Shown: positions 45,734-55,436, counted from the stretch's first letter. The stretch: DNA of 64,000 nucleotides from Erysipelatoclostridium sp. AM42-17 (GCF_003480255.1 NZ_QUIN01000002.1:111347-175346), one strand, 5' to 3'. Program-made: numbers and translations. Notes: generated by a model not told the origin, from the sequence alone.

Positions 45734-48516
45734 TTTGTCTTTTTTCTCCTTTTAACTTGTTTTATCATTTCCATACTCATAGCACCTATTAATAAACAGA
45801 TACCTGCTTTTTTAAAGTCTAAACCACCATAACCCGTATCTGGTACTTGAATCGTTACTTTTTCATTTTCTAAAGTCATTGTATGAATATCATGATTTTT
45901 AAATACCTGATTTTTTTGATTGTCTATTTTGTAATAGCAATCATCATGATTTTCATCAAAATGAAGTTTCACTTCTTCAAATAAACCTTTATAGCCTTCT
46001 GGTAGTTTGACTTCTTTTAGCGTGTAATTCTTTATATTTAAACTCTTTAAAGAGTTTAAATCGATTTTAATACAACCTTTTTGATCAGTGATCAATAAAG
46101 GATCACCTTGTTTATCATAGAAATAAGTTCCTTGATTTAATTTAAATTTTAGAGGTTGTTTCTTTTCATCATATAAAGTAAACCCTGCATCTTTAAGTCC
46201 TTGATTTTTATTTGCATGACCTATTTTTTTAATCAATAAATAAGCAGATTTTTCTTTTTTATTGATAACTTGAATAGTCTCATTTCCGGCTGTTTCTATC
46301 TCACCAGCAAGACTAGAATTCTTATCGTTGATTTGATAAGTTGTTTTAAATCCAGATAAGTCTTTTTCTTGAACATAATAACGATAAATTTGATTATCTT
46401 TATTGGTTATTAAATCATTAATTTCTTGAAACCAATGATGATTTGCATCTAATTGAATCGTTTTAATTAAAGCAGCTGGTCCTGCTTTTTGATATTCACC
46501 TTGATCATAACTTTGAATTGTTAAATGAATATCTTGAGGATTTATAGAACTTTGTATTCCAGGTGAAACACTATAAATGATTTCAACTTCATCGTTGCCT
46601 TGAATATCTTTAATTTCTAGATTTTTTCTTGCATCATAGTGGGTATTCCACTGATGATGATCACTTCTTTTTTCTACTACAGTTCCTTGATTACACTTAA
46701 TCTTTTCAATCCCCGTAATATAAAGGTTTTGATATCGAGCACGACTGTCTACTTGAAAACAAAGTTTTCCTTTTTCTTTAACAAAAACATTTTCTTCTTT
46801 GACTGTTGTTAAAGTATTGTTTTGTTTTAAAAGAACTTTAACTTTGACATCATAACCTTTTTTTAAGTAAGCTTGTTGATACAAATCTAGATTGATTTGT
46901 TGAACTGGTGCTTGCATATCTTGACCATTTTCATCAAGCCATCTTTTTTGTACTTTTAAACTTGTTGTATTAACGTTATTAAAATGAGGCTGATCTAATT
47001 TTTGACTACCTGCTTCATCTTGGTAATAGCCCTCTATCGTTGGGACAATTGTTTGATGATTTAATGTTGCTTTAACTTTAATATAAATGGCTTCTGGCGT
47101 ACACTTGTAACCTTTGCTATCAAGTTCCCTCACTTTAAAAATATACTCTCCAACTTGATTAAAACCATTTAAACGATAATGAATAACCCCATTGCTTTGA
47201 TTATTCGTTTTTAACGTTTCTTTTAAAAGTGACTGATAAATAGTTGAATCAGTAGGACCTTTTAAACAACTTAATTCAAAAGTAAACTGTTGATCAGGAG
47301 TCTTTGAATTTACCAACTTCTTTAAATTTAAATCAAGTATTCCTGGTGTTGTCATACCATGATAACACCACATATGTCCTTCAGCTTTAGAATTAACACT
47401 TTTAGCGACAATCGTTCCATTATAATCACCACTATAAATATTCACTAAAGCATCTAAGGCAACCAAATGCCCATTTAATTTACCCTGTCCTCCAGGTATC
47501 TTAATCATTGAAGCATTTAAACATAAATACATAATTGATGTATGATAACCACTTTCTAAAGTATCAAACTGATAAGCTGTTTGATATTGTTTTTGATTTA
47601 AACACACACCTCCTGCGACATTTCCCATCACATCTTTTTGTGTTTTTAATATTTTAGGAAATGAAGTTATGGTTTGATCATCACAACTGATAATCGTTGT
47701 CGTTTCATCATCATAACGATCATAATCATAAATAATACAATCAAAATCATTTAAACATTCAAAATGATAGTTATGACCTAACTTCAATTGAATTGTTAAA
47801 CCATCTTTTTCTAATCTGTTCTGTTCATTTCTAAATATCTTACAATACTCATTTTCATAAACGTAATCTTTATTTTTAGCTAATTCACTTTTAACTTGAT
47901 TAACCAATTTTAAAGAAAGATCCACTTTATTTATCATCTTACCTTGATGATCTGGTCCACTATAACTTTGATAACTTAAAGCATCTTGTTTTAATTGTTT
48001 TACTGCTTCATTGAAATCAACATAGCCATCTGTAAAATAATAGTCATCATAAACTTGATTATTTGGACCTTGCAGAGCCCATGATGTTACATTTTGATTC
48101 TCCGATCCTAAATAAAGTGGTACATCACTTGATGTAATCACCGTATTTCCAGCAATCATCGTCTTCTTTTTAAAATAAGACGGTACATCATGTTTAAACT
48201 CTTTGACTGTACCACTAGTATGACTAATACCGCCTATTGAAAGGGAGCCTTGTCCTCCATCTAAAGTTGTACGTCCAGTTCGACCACCAACAATCATTGG
48301 TCCAACTACATGAGTTCCATAATAATCTTCACTGGTAAAAACATTATAATGACCTAATATATGTGACAATGTATAACTTCCACCATCACTGAGCAGTGTT
48401 GCTTTTGTTTGATGATTACTTTGTCCATAAATTCCTATTAAAAAAGAATTTGATCCACAAAGCATCAAAAGCAAAATAATCCAAATCTTAAATTGCTTTT
48501 TGACCATCAATCTCAC
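45727..48516 (-). CDS. Large tip adhesin pilin, cluster B
   Basis: About 929 residues from the GTG at 48516 (GGAGGGG nine bases upstream). The longer ATG at 48564 is next to the -10 element and would precede the mRNA start. After a signal segment comes a choice-of-anchor-A type domain (HYNVFTSEDYYGTHVVGPMI, KLNGHLVALDA, DYNGTIVAKSV), then Cna-B-like repeats (LKVQKRWLDENGQDM...), and the sorting signal VPDTG with a KRRKKTK tail. Probably the tip subunit that binds host or mucus ligands. Confidence 0.87.
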   Translation of the reverse strand: MRLMVKKQFKIWIILLLMLCGSNSFLIGIYGQSNHQTKATLLSDGGSYTLSHILGHYNVFTSEDYYGTHVVGPMIVGGRTGRTTLDGGQGSLSIGGISHTSGTVKEFKHDVPSYFKKKTMIAGNTVITSSDVPLYLGSENQNVTSWALQGPNNQVYDDYYFTDGYVDFNEAVKQLKQDALSYQSYSGPDHQGKMINKVDLSLKLVNQVKSELAKNKDYVYENEYCKIFRNEQNRLEKDGLTIQLKLGHNYHFECLNDFDCIIYDYDRYDDETTTIISCDDQTITSFPKILKTQKDVMGNVAGGVCLNQKQYQTAYQFDTLESGYHTSIMYLCLNASMIKIPGGQGKLNGHLVALDALVNIYSGDYNGTIVAKSVNSKAEGHMWCYHGMTTPGILDLNLKKLVNSKTPDQQFTFELSCLKGPTDSTIYQSLLKETLKTNNQSNGVIHYRLNGFNQVGEYIFKVRELDSKGYKCTPEAIYIKVKATLNHQTIVPTIEGYYQDEAGSQKLDQPHFNNVNTTSLKVQKRWLDENGQDMQAPVQQINLDLYQQAYLKKGYDVKVKVLLKQNNTLTTVKEENVFVKEKGKLCFQVDSRARYQNLYITGIEKIKCNQGTVVEKRSDHHQWNTHYDARKNLEIKDIQGNDEVEIIYSVSPGIQSSINPQDIHLTIQSYDQGEYQKAGPAALIKTIQLDANHHWFQEINDLITNKDNQIYRYYVQEKDLSGFKTTYQINDKNSSLAGEIETAGNETIQVINKKEKSAYLLIKKIGHANKNQGLKDAGFTLYDEKKQPLKFKLNQGTYFYDKQGDPLLITDQKGCIKIDLNSLKSLNIKNYTLKEVKLPEGYKGLFEEVKLHFDENHDDCYYKIDNQKNQVFKNHDIHTMTLENEKVTIQVPDTGYGGLDFKKAGICLLIGAMSMEMIKQVKRRKKTKC

Positions 48517-48562
48517 TAAAATAAACCCCTCCTTACATTTAAAATTTAACTCCTGCCACATC

Positions 48563-48591
48563 ACTATACGGATGTCTTTTCACGCTTTCAA
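48563..48591 (-). promoter_or_regulatory. Sigma-A promoter of pilus cluster B
   Basis: TTGAAA (48591-48586), exactly 17 bases, TATAGT (48568-48563). The start point falls about 40 bases before the GTG at 48516, leaving no room for a riboswitch. Cluster B therefore lacks the c-di-GMP control seen in cluster A. Confidence 0.7.
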
Positions 48592-48655
48592 TAAAGTCCT
48601 TAAAACTTAAAAAAATACCGATAAAATCAAGATAAATTAAATGTTTAACTTTGTA

Positions 48656-48691
48656 TTTTTATATCTAAAAACAAGTTTTTAGATATAAAAA
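48656..48691. terminator. Long perfect palindrome upstream of cluster B
   Basis: 17-bp arms, core ATATCTAAAAAC / GTTTTTAGATAT, with a 2-base loop and T/A tracts at both ends. It may be a bidirectional terminator isolating cluster B from cluster A, or a recombination scar. Confidence 0.55.
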
Positions 48692-48693
48692 AA

Positions 48694-48714
48694 AGGATTC
48701 TTGTAAGCAATCCT
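48694..48714 (-). terminator. Terminator after the truncated nuclease copy
   Basis: AGGATT / AATCCT with a 9-base loop followed by T8 on the minus strand. Confidence 0.55.
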
Positions 48715-48736
48715 AATATATGTATAAAATTGTCAT

Positions 48737-49122
48737 TTATGATAAAAAAACAATAGTCATTACTATTGTTTTTTTCTTGTCCATATTGCCTGTTGTATCA
48801 TTTTTTTCTTGCCATTTCATGCTCACATCTTTTCCATGATGAGCTAAAGCAATATAAATTACTTTTCCTTTTAAATCATGATCATATTGATTATCTTTGA
48901 TTTGTTGAATAGCCTTACATGCAACCTTGTCTAACTCATCATGTATGTTATCTTTCTTTTCTTTTAAGTATTTAAACTCCAAAACAAATGATGTACGTTT
49001 TTCATCTTTTGCCTTTAGAATAATATCACATCTTCCTTTACCAGTTTCTCTGTTAGAAAGGATATCATATCGATTTGATAGACAAATATACATTCCTAAC
49101 ATCATCATATGATAACTATTTT
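48737..49122 (-). pseudogene. Truncated inverted copy of the AAA/PD-(D/E)XK gene (3' end only)
   Basis: The minus-strand frame from 49108 reproduces the last 110 residues of the protein at 41631-43274 with only a handful of changes. The DNA match runs from about 49122 to 48790 and includes a block of more than 120 identical bases around GAAACTGGTAAAGGAAGATG. The ATPase part is missing. The frame keeps the GRCDIIL and VLEFKY nuclease motifs but has no ribosome site, and after the match ends it reads on into unrelated tail. Confidence 0.85.
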
Positions 49123-49156
49123 ATATTTCTTTACTATTTAATAGAGAAAATAAAAA

Positions 49157-49180
49157 AAGAAATAGCCCATGCTATTTCTT
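49157..49180 (-). terminator. Terminator of pilus cluster A
   Basis: AAGAAATAGC / GCTATTTCTT, 10-bp arms with a 4-base loop, and TTTTTTA after it on the minus strand; overlaps the stop of the last pilin gene. Confidence 0.85.
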
Positions 49181-50056
49181 GAATCTTATCTTTTTGATTA
49201 GAGAAAAGAATAGAATACTGCTTACACAAATTAAGATAAGATGGAAAGTCAAAGTCACATTATCTCCAGTGGTTATAGAGTGTTTTTCTTTAAGGGTATT
49301 TTCGATTATAAACTGATTGTCATTTTCAATAACATGACTTTGGTAGTTTGAGTCAATATCTAACTCTTTTACTTGCCAATGTTCTCCACTGTCAAGGTCT
49401 TTAAACGTATAAGACCAGTTAGATAGAGCATCTAATGTAATTGTTTCTTGTAGTTTTTCATCCTTATAAAGGCCTACTTTTATTTGACGGGGACGAAGAT
49501 GTTTTTCATCATTGTGATCCTTCCACACTTTTAAAACTGTGTAATCTTGATATGGTGCTAACGTTGTAATCATTAATTTTGGTCTTAATGAAATATCATA
49601 ATTATAATAGAGAGCTTCACTTTTTTCGGGTAATGTTACAAACATGGGTTCGATAGATATTTGGTAGTCATTTTGTGTGTAATGAGCGTCTATAACATAA
49701 ATACCTCTTTCTAGTTGGTTAAATTCCACAATGCCTTGGATTGAACTTTTTGTCATTGTGGTATTGATATGATTTTGATGAATATATTGAATACATGATT
49801 TGACTTGTTTTGTTAGGACATCTTTTTGATTAATGGTATTGATATCAATACCACAATCCTTAAACTCATTTAAAAGTGTGACTTTTCCCCCATCATAATT
49901 ACCAATCTTATATACTTTTGTTTCAATATGATCAATATAGCCAATTGTAGCGTCATGATAAGTCACTTTAATACTTCCCCTGTTTAATGCCTGAACCCCC
50001 TCTAGATTCATCATCACTAACAATACAAATATCAAGCATCTTATTATCTTTTTCAT
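49172..50056 (-). CDS. Minor (anchor) pilin with Cna-B domain, cluster A
   Basis: 294 residues. Signal peptide (CLIFVLLVMMNLEGVQA), first beta domain, Cna-B domain (VLKVWKDHNDEKHLRPRQIK, SNWSYTFKDLDSG), sorting signal ITTGD plus membrane helix and KKIRFKK tail. It overlaps the sortase gene by 4 bases (ATGA). Closely parallels 43282-44172 in order and sequence; probably the base subunit of pilus A. Confidence 0.87.
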   Translation of the reverse strand: MKKIIRCLIFVLLVMMNLEGVQALNRGSIKVTYHDATIGYIDHIETKVYKIGNYDGGKVTLLNEFKDCGIDINTINQKDVLTKQVKSCIQYIHQNHINTTMTKSSIQGIVEFNQLERGIYVIDAHYTQNDYQISIEPMFVTLPEKSEALYYNYDISLRPKLMITTLAPYQDYTVLKVWKDHNDEKHLRPRQIKVGLYKDEKLQETITLDALSNWSYTFKDLDSGEHWQVKELDIDSNYQSHVIENDNQFIIENTLKEKHSITTGDNVTLTFHLILICVSSILFFSLIKKIRFKK

Positions 50057-50880
50057 CTTCTCACCTTCTTTTTATGATATATAGTGAATGTTATGATAAT
50101 TATGATAGCTAATGCGCCAACAACCATCCATAACCATTCATTTTTTTCTATGACCGATACATTTTCATCTTTCTTTGAAAAATCGTAGTCACATCGTTCT
50201 CCCCGTATTATTAAACGATGTGTGTTAACACCATAAGGTGTACAAGTTAATAAACTGACATAATCTTTATCTTTTTCAATCATTAAGTCTTTTACTTCAG
50301 TTGGTAAAACGACTTTTTCTTGATTAACACGGTAAGCAAAATGCTGATTTAAAACATGAATAAAAAATAAATCCCCATCTTTCAATTGGTCAATATCGGT
50401 AAATAACTTCATTGATGGTAAACCACTATGACCACTTAATACCGCATGGGTTCCTTTTCCCCCTACTGGTAACGAAGTATTTTCAATAAGACCAATTCCT
50501 TTATTTAATATTTTTCCATCTGTTCCATAATAAATAGGTAAATATAAATCTAATTTAGGAATTTCAATATAGCCTATCAATGCCCTTGATTGAACCATTT
50601 TAAAATCCTTAAAACGACTTGTTTTCGTATCAATTAAATTCTTTTTAGTAAAAGGATCAGCAGGAAAGGCCCAAGGTAAACTTTGATTATAAGCATAGGC
50701 TTCATCCATCATTGCTTTTAATTCTTGATCACTACTTGAAGTCATATCCTGTTGATATTTGACGATCGTTGCTCTTGCATTTTTACTATTAATGTAATTA
50801 GCAAGACTGGGATAGGATAAAAATCCAATACCGCAGATAAATATCATCAATATCAATGCCTGAAATATTCTTCTTTTCAT
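50053..50880 (-). CDS. Class C (pilin-polymerising) sortase
   Basis: 275 residues. N-terminal membrane segment, GYIEIPKLDLYLPIYYG, catalytic His in VLSGHSGLPS, catalytic Cys in LLTCTPYG and Arg in HRLIIRGE, and a second membrane helix at the C-terminus (WLWMVVGALAIIIIITF), the two-anchor layout of class C. A DPF sequence (about residue 75) may be the active-site lid. The only sortase in the window, so it presumably also polymerises cluster B pilins. Confidence 0.94.
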   Translation of the reverse strand: MKRRIFQALILMIFICGIGFLSYPSLANYINSKNARATIVKYQQDMTSSSDQELKAMMDEAYAYNQSLPWAFPADPFTKKNLIDTKTSRFKDFKMVQSRALIGYIEIPKLDLYLPIYYGTDGKILNKGIGLIENTSLPVGGKGTHAVLSGHSGLPSMKLFTDIDQLKDGDLFFIHVLNQHFAYRVNQEKVVLPTEVKDLMIEKDKDYVSLLTCTPYGVNTHRLIIRGERCDYDFSKKDENVSVIEKNEWLWMVVGALAIIIIITFTIYHKKKVRR

Positions 50881-50900
50881 CCTGATCCCTTCTTCTTTCT

Positions 50901-52382
50901 TTAGTCTTTACGTCCTTTTAATTCATAAATTCCATAAGCTACTAAAGCTATTACAACTAAACCTCCACCAACAATCATGAAGATTGTTGTTCCTGATCCA
51001 CCTGTTTCAGGTAATGAAATACCTTTATAGTCAACAATACTAATACGATCATTTTCTATTGTTGCTTCTTTGATATCACCATCTGCAGTTGTCACTGTCA
51101 TTGTTGGTTTCTTTGATAAATCAGTGTTAGCTGTAAGCGTAAGTTTAACATCTTTTCCTAATGTACTATATTCACTTGGTGCTTTTACTTCTCGTAAAGT
51201 ATATGTTCCTACATCTAATCCTAAAGTTTTACCATTCATATCAGTAAAGTTTACTTCACCTGTTTTAGTAGAAACTGCTTTACCAATTTGAACGTCTCCT
51301 TTAAATAAAGCAAATTCTGCCCCTTCAAGTGTTTCACCGCTATGATCATTTGCTTTTTTAATAATCTTTAAACCATAAGTATAAGTTTCTGTACTATCTT
51401 CTAATGTTGTTTCATTAACACCTGGAATGCGACTATATACTAATTTAATACTATTTTTTGTTGCATCATTAACTGCAGCATCACTTGTAAGTTGAGCACT
51501 ATAATTTAATACAATCTTTTTATCTGTACTCGTTAACAATAAATTATTGTTTGTTATTTTAATGACTAATGTTGTACCTTGAGTTGCATCTCCTGTAACT
51601 GTTAGTGTATAATCTGTATCTTTAGTAAGGATAGTATCTCCTAATTTAACTTTTAAATCATCTTGATATTTTAATCCTTTTGACATTGTATCTGTAAAAG
51701 TATAATTCACTTCTTTAACTGAACTATCATAAGTTGGAATAACGGCAGAAACTTCATAAGGAATTTTATCACCGATTGCTGCACTGTTTTTGTCTAATCC
51801 TGTATTATCTTTAAGAATCTTTTTAGTAAGTTCTCCTTGATCATCTTTAGGATAAATTGTTTTATCTTCCACTAAATTAACCATCATTGCTTTAGAAGCC
51901 ACAATACCATCATCTTTGTTGTTATTGGTTTCTAATACTAAATAATATCCTATATCCAAAGCAGTAGCATTTTCACTTTGAATATCTTTTGTAATAAAAC
52001 TTTTTGAAGCATTATCTTTAATATAATCTTGTAATGCTTTTGTAAAAGCAGCCATTTCTTTACTTGACACTACTTTTGTTGGTTTTGTTGTAACAGTTGT
52101 ATTTAATTGATCATTTGGTAAAAAGACTTTACCATCTTTGATAATTCCTTTTGTTTCATCAAAAGTATAAGTTCCTTTAAAGAAATCTTTAAAAGCATCA
52201 TTTACTTGATAAGTATATACATCACCACTAGGTGTTGCTTTTAATACTTGATATGTAGTAAAAGTTGCTCCTTCCTTCACAATTGTAAGATTAGCAGTAT
52301 TCGCATTATCAGCATGAACACCTACTGTCATACTCAAAATCATCATGACTGCAATAAATAAACGAGATAATTTTTTAAACAT
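50901..52382 (-). CDS. Major (backbone) pilin, LPETG-anchored, cluster A
   Basis: 493 residues: signal peptide, TIVKEGATFTTYQVLKA, the pilin motif lysine in KTIYPKDDQG, an isopeptide domain, SpaA/Cna-B domain (LEGAEFALFKG, E-box YTLREVKAPSEY), then ISLPETGGSGT, membrane helix and KGRKD. It overlaps the tip gene by 8 bases and is followed by the sortase. Clear paralogue of the cluster B backbone, with the same LPETGGSGT sorting signal. Confidence 0.93.
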   Translation of the reverse strand: MFKKLSRLFIAVMMILSMTVGVHADNANTANLTIVKEGATFTTYQVLKATPSGDVYTYQVNDAFKDFFKGTYTFDETKGIIKDGKVFLPNDQLNTTVTTKPTKVVSSKEMAAFTKALQDYIKDNASKSFITKDIQSENATALDIGYYLVLETNNNKDDGIVASKAMMVNLVEDKTIYPKDDQGELTKKILKDNTGLDKNSAAIGDKIPYEVSAVIPTYDSSVKEVNYTFTDTMSKGLKYQDDLKVKLGDTILTKDTDYTLTVTGDATQGTTLVIKITNNNLLLTSTDKKIVLNYSAQLTSDAAVNDATKNSIKLVYSRIPGVNETTLEDSTETYTYGLKIIKKANDHSGETLEGAEFALFKGDVQIGKAVSTKTGEVNFTDMNGKTLGLDVGTYTLREVKAPSEYSTLGKDVKLTLTANTDLSKKPTMTVTTADGDIKEATIENDRISIVDYKGISLPETGGSGTTIFMIVGGGLVVIALVAYGIYELKGRKD

Positions 52383-55152
52383 TCCCTTTTCCCCCTTGTT
52401 TTCTATAAATCATCAATCCTAGTAAACTTATCATTACTAATCCCATACCTAACATCAGATATGGATATTCTTTATATCCTGTATTAGGCACTTTAATAAC
52501 TGCATCTCTTTGTACATTGCTTATTTCTAAACAATGTTCTTGATGATCGTTCAATTTCACTTGTTCATGATCATCAATCTTGTAATAACAATCATTTTCA
52601 CAATCGAAGTGAAGTTTTATTTCATCAAATGTCTTTAAATAATTTTCAGGTGCCTCCTTCTCCCTTAGAACATAATCTTTTATATTTAAACTCTTGAAAG
52701 AGTCTAAATCAATTTTAATCATTCCTTGATCATCACTGGTCAATATATCATCTCCAGCAGGATCATAAAAATAGATATCATTTTCTTTTTTTACTTTAAG
52801 TTCTTCATTTCCGTTATATAAACTAAACTTAGCATTCTTTAACTTCTTACTATGATCATTTTGGTCAACTTTCGTTATTGTTAAATAATGATTTTCTACT
52901 GTCTCTTTTTGTTTATTAGTCATCGTTAAAGTTTCATTTTCTTTAGCTTCAACATCACTTGCCTTAGATGATGATGTTTCCCCATTTGAATAAGTCACAT
53001 CATAATCAGCAAGCTGTTCTTCTTCTACAAAATAATGATAAACATTGCCATCTTGACTATACTTTGGTACATCTAATGATGATTTCCAACTTTGTCCTTT
53101 TTGTAAAGTCACTGTGCTATATTGTTCAGGTTCTCCTATTTTTTGTATAGAACCTGATGTATAAGAAAAATCTGTTAACTTAACATTATCGGGTGAATAT
53201 TCATCAGGACTACTCACTTCAATATCAATGGTTGCATCACTGGTTATTTTACTTAAATTAATTTTTTCAATACCATATTGATCAAAAGTACCAAATACCG
53301 GATTTTTACTTTCTGAAATGTCTAATGACCCATTGGTTGTTGTTACCTTTTTAATACCACCCACATAATAACTCTGTCCTGTAGCTAAAACAGAAGCATC
53401 AGCGATAAAAGTTAAATCACCATCAACAAATACTGTTTCTTTTTTTATTTCTTTTGATGTTCCATTTATATTTTGTAAAATTCTTATTTGTACCTGATGT
53501 CCATTTTGTTTATAAGCTTGGCGATAAACATTGACGTTAATAGAATCACGAGGTGCTTCCATATCTTGATTATCTTTATCTTTCCAAACCTTTTGTAAAG
53601 TTAACTTTGTTTTTGAAAGATTATTAAATATTGCCTCTGCACTTTGCGTACAATTTTCATCTAAATAATAACCAACTAAACGAGGTAGCATGAGCGTTCC
53701 ACTTTGAGTGACTTCTACCTTTGCAAAAAGGGCTTCAGGTGTACATAAATAACCATCATTATTCATTTCTTTAATTTGATATATGTATGTTCCAGCTCGG
53801 TCAAAACCACTTAATTTAAATTTAAATGATCCATCTTTTAGGGTTTGACTCGTCACAAGACTATTTCTAAATTGTTGAGTAATGGATGAATCATCAGGTC
53901 CCGATACTTGTTGTAAGCTAAATTCAAATGTTTGATCAGGTACTTGTCCGTTAACTTTTTTATTAAGGGTTAAATCAAGTGAACCTGGAGTAATAATTCC
54001 TTTATATGACCACATATGTCCTTCTGCTTTAGAGTCAACTGATTTAACAATCAAAGTTCCGTTATAATCACCATTTAAGATCTTAACATCAGCATTGACA
54101 GCTACCAAATGCCCATTAAGTTTACCAATTCCAGGATGATTTTTTTCGTTTCCTATTTCAATATTGGTAGCGTTAGGACAAATATAAGTCACTGATAAAT
54201 TTTGACCACTTTCAATACTATCAAACTGATAAAATTTTTCGTTGGCTAATGTTAAACCTTCAGATTTACCCATTGCATCACTTTGTGATTTTAAAATAAT
54301 TGGAAAAGAATCAATTTTATCGTCATTACAAGAAATAATTGTTGTTTTATCTGAAGGATCACTATTGGCTTCATAATCATAAATAATTGTGCTCACATTA
54401 TTAAAACTTGTAAAATGATAATTATTACCTAATTTTAATTTAACCGCTAATTTTATTTCACTATTAACCACATCTTTATAAACAACATAGTCTTGATAGT
54501 CATATTTATCTTGATCTGGATTATTTTTAAAATATTGAAACGCATCACCAATATTAATTTCTACCTTTTTTATCGTTTCGCCATTTTGAGAAGGTCCTTC
54601 ATAGTTTTGATAAATAGCAGCATCAGCTTTAATTAAACTTTTAGCTTGATCGAAATCTACATAATTATCACTGAAGTAATAATCATAATAGTTACCATTA
54701 GCACCTGCTAATGTATAACTATTATTTTGATTGACTGTTCCTAAATAGAAAGGGACATTTGAACGTGTTGTAACGGTATTTCCAATACTAGCTTTCCCTT
54801 TAATATAAGATGGAACAAGATGAGGAAAAGGTTGCGATGAAGAAGTTGATAAACCACCAAGGGCTAAAGAACCACTACCATCTCCTTGTAATGTTGTTCT
54901 TCCTGCTTCACCACCTACGATCATTGGTCCCACAACATGCGTTCCTTTATAATAGTCAAAAGTAAATACATTATAATGACTTAAAATATAAGCAAGAGAA
55001 TATTCGCCACCATCACTGATAAAAGTATTGATTGTAGTGTGAGTTGTAGAATCACTGGTACCATAAGTATGAGTAATACATGTTGCGAAAATTAAAACAA
55101 ATGTTAAACTGAGTTCTAATAATTTCTTAAATACTTGACGATGTCTTTTCAT
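52375..55152 (-). CDS. Large tip adhesin pilin, cluster A
   Basis: 925 residues. Signal peptide; choice-of-anchor-A type domain (HYNVFTFDYYKGTHVVGPMI, GKLNGHLVAVNADV, DYNGTLIVKSVDSK); a Cna-B-like region (LTLQKVWKDKDNQDMEAP); a SpaA-like domain near the end (AKFSLYNGNEEL); sorting signal VPNTG, membrane helix and basic tail. First gene after the c-di-GMP riboswitch; GGAAGGAG lies 7 bases before the ATG. Paralogue of the cluster B tip protein. Confidence 0.9.
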   Translation of the reverse strand: MKRHRQVFKKLLELSLTFVLIFATCITHTYGTSDSTTHTTINTFISDGGEYSLAYILSHYNVFTFDYYKGTHVVGPMIVGGEAGRTTLQGDGSGSLALGGLSTSSSQPFPHLVPSYIKGKASIGNTVTTRSNVPFYLGTVNQNNSYTLAGANGNYYDYYFSDNYVDFDQAKSLIKADAAIYQNYEGPSQNGETIKKVEINIGDAFQYFKNNPDQDKYDYQDYVVYKDVVNSEIKLAVKLKLGNNYHFTSFNNVSTIIYDYEANSDPSDKTTIISCNDDKIDSFPIILKSQSDAMGKSEGLTLANEKFYQFDSIESGQNLSVTYICPNATNIEIGNEKNHPGIGKLNGHLVAVNADVKILNGDYNGTLIVKSVDSKAEGHMWSYKGIITPGSLDLTLNKKVNGQVPDQTFEFSLQQVSGPDDSSITQQFRNSLVTSQTLKDGSFKFKLSGFDRAGTYIYQIKEMNNDGYLCTPEALFAKVEVTQSGTLMLPRLVGYYLDENCTQSAEAIFNNLSKTKLTLQKVWKDKDNQDMEAPRDSINVNVYRQAYKQNGHQVQIRILQNINGTSKEIKKETVFVDGDLTFIADASVLATGQSYYVGGIKKVTTTNGSLDISESKNPVFGTFDQYGIEKINLSKITSDATIDIEVSSPDEYSPDNVKLTDFSYTSGSIQKIGEPEQYSTVTLQKGQSWKSSLDVPKYSQDGNVYHYFVEEEQLADYDVTYSNGETSSSKASDVEAKENETLTMTNKQKETVENHYLTITKVDQNDHSKKLKNAKFSLYNGNEELKVKKENDIYFYDPAGDDILTSDDQGMIKIDLDSFKSLNIKDYVLREKEAPENYLKTFDEIKLHFDCENDCYYKIDDHEQVKLNDHQEHCLEISNVQRDAVIKVPNTGYKEYPYLMLGMGLVMISLLGLMIYRKQGGKGNV

Positions 55153-55178
55153 CTGCTTGCTCCTTCCCTAAAAAAAAA

Positions 55179-55210
55179 CCAGCCACAATCTTACTGATTG
55201 CAACTGGCTG
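55179..55210 (-). terminator. Riboswitch terminator of pilus cluster A
   Basis: CAGCCA-GTTG-CAATC pairs with GATTG-TGGCTG (4-base bulge, 5-base loop), followed by T9 on the minus strand. The 5' arm lies inside the aptamer's 3' end, so ligand-bound aptamer and terminator exclude one another; this suggests an ON switch (inference). Confidence 0.8.
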
Positions 55211-55264
55211 TCTTATTAAGACCCTATAGTTTTGCGTCACTACCTTGCGATAGCTTTGCCGTTT
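55200..55264 (-). ncRNA. Cyclic-di-GMP-I (GEMM-I) riboswitch of pilus cluster A
   Basis: Minus strand: CGGCAAAG, a hairpin CTATCGCAAGGTAG with a GCAA tetraloop, the conserved TGACGCAAAACTATAGGGTC core, a hairpin, and GACAGCCAGTTGC. All class-defining elements including the tetraloop are present. It ends about 50 bases before the tip pilin ATG with an overlapping terminator. c-di-GMP should therefore decide whether the sortase and pilins of cluster A are transcribed. Confidence 0.93.
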
Positions 55265-55400
55265 AATTACGATTAACTTATCTATACATATTTATCTTGT
55301 ATAGACATAATAACATTGTCTTTTTAAAAAAGCAATACATAAAATACAAAAAAATTAAATAATATTGTTATAATCAACATAATTTTATGTTTTTAAACAA

Positions 55401-55436
55401 AAAAAAGAAAATTCCAGATTAAGAATTTTCTTTTTT
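55401..55436 (-). terminator. Terminator of the fructose PTS gene
   Basis: AAAAAAGAAAATTC / GAATTTTCTTTTTT, 14-bp arms with an 8-base loop, overlapping the stop codon. Confidence 0.85.

Noticed and set aside
48517..48564. Upstream ATG start for the cluster B tip pilin
   Set aside because: It lies at the -10 element, upstream of the expected transcript start; the GTG at 48516 has a proper ribosome site and signal peptide.
49157..49180. Invertible promoter between pilus clusters
   Set aside because: The short repeat is a terminator with a T tract; the cluster B promoter is at 48563-48591 and is not flanked by short site-specific recombination repeats.
55200..55264. Repeat shared by 38.1 kb and 55.2 kb regions as a mobile element
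   Set aside because: The shared bases are exactly the conserved positions of the c-di-GMP-I aptamer, with diverged stems and loops.
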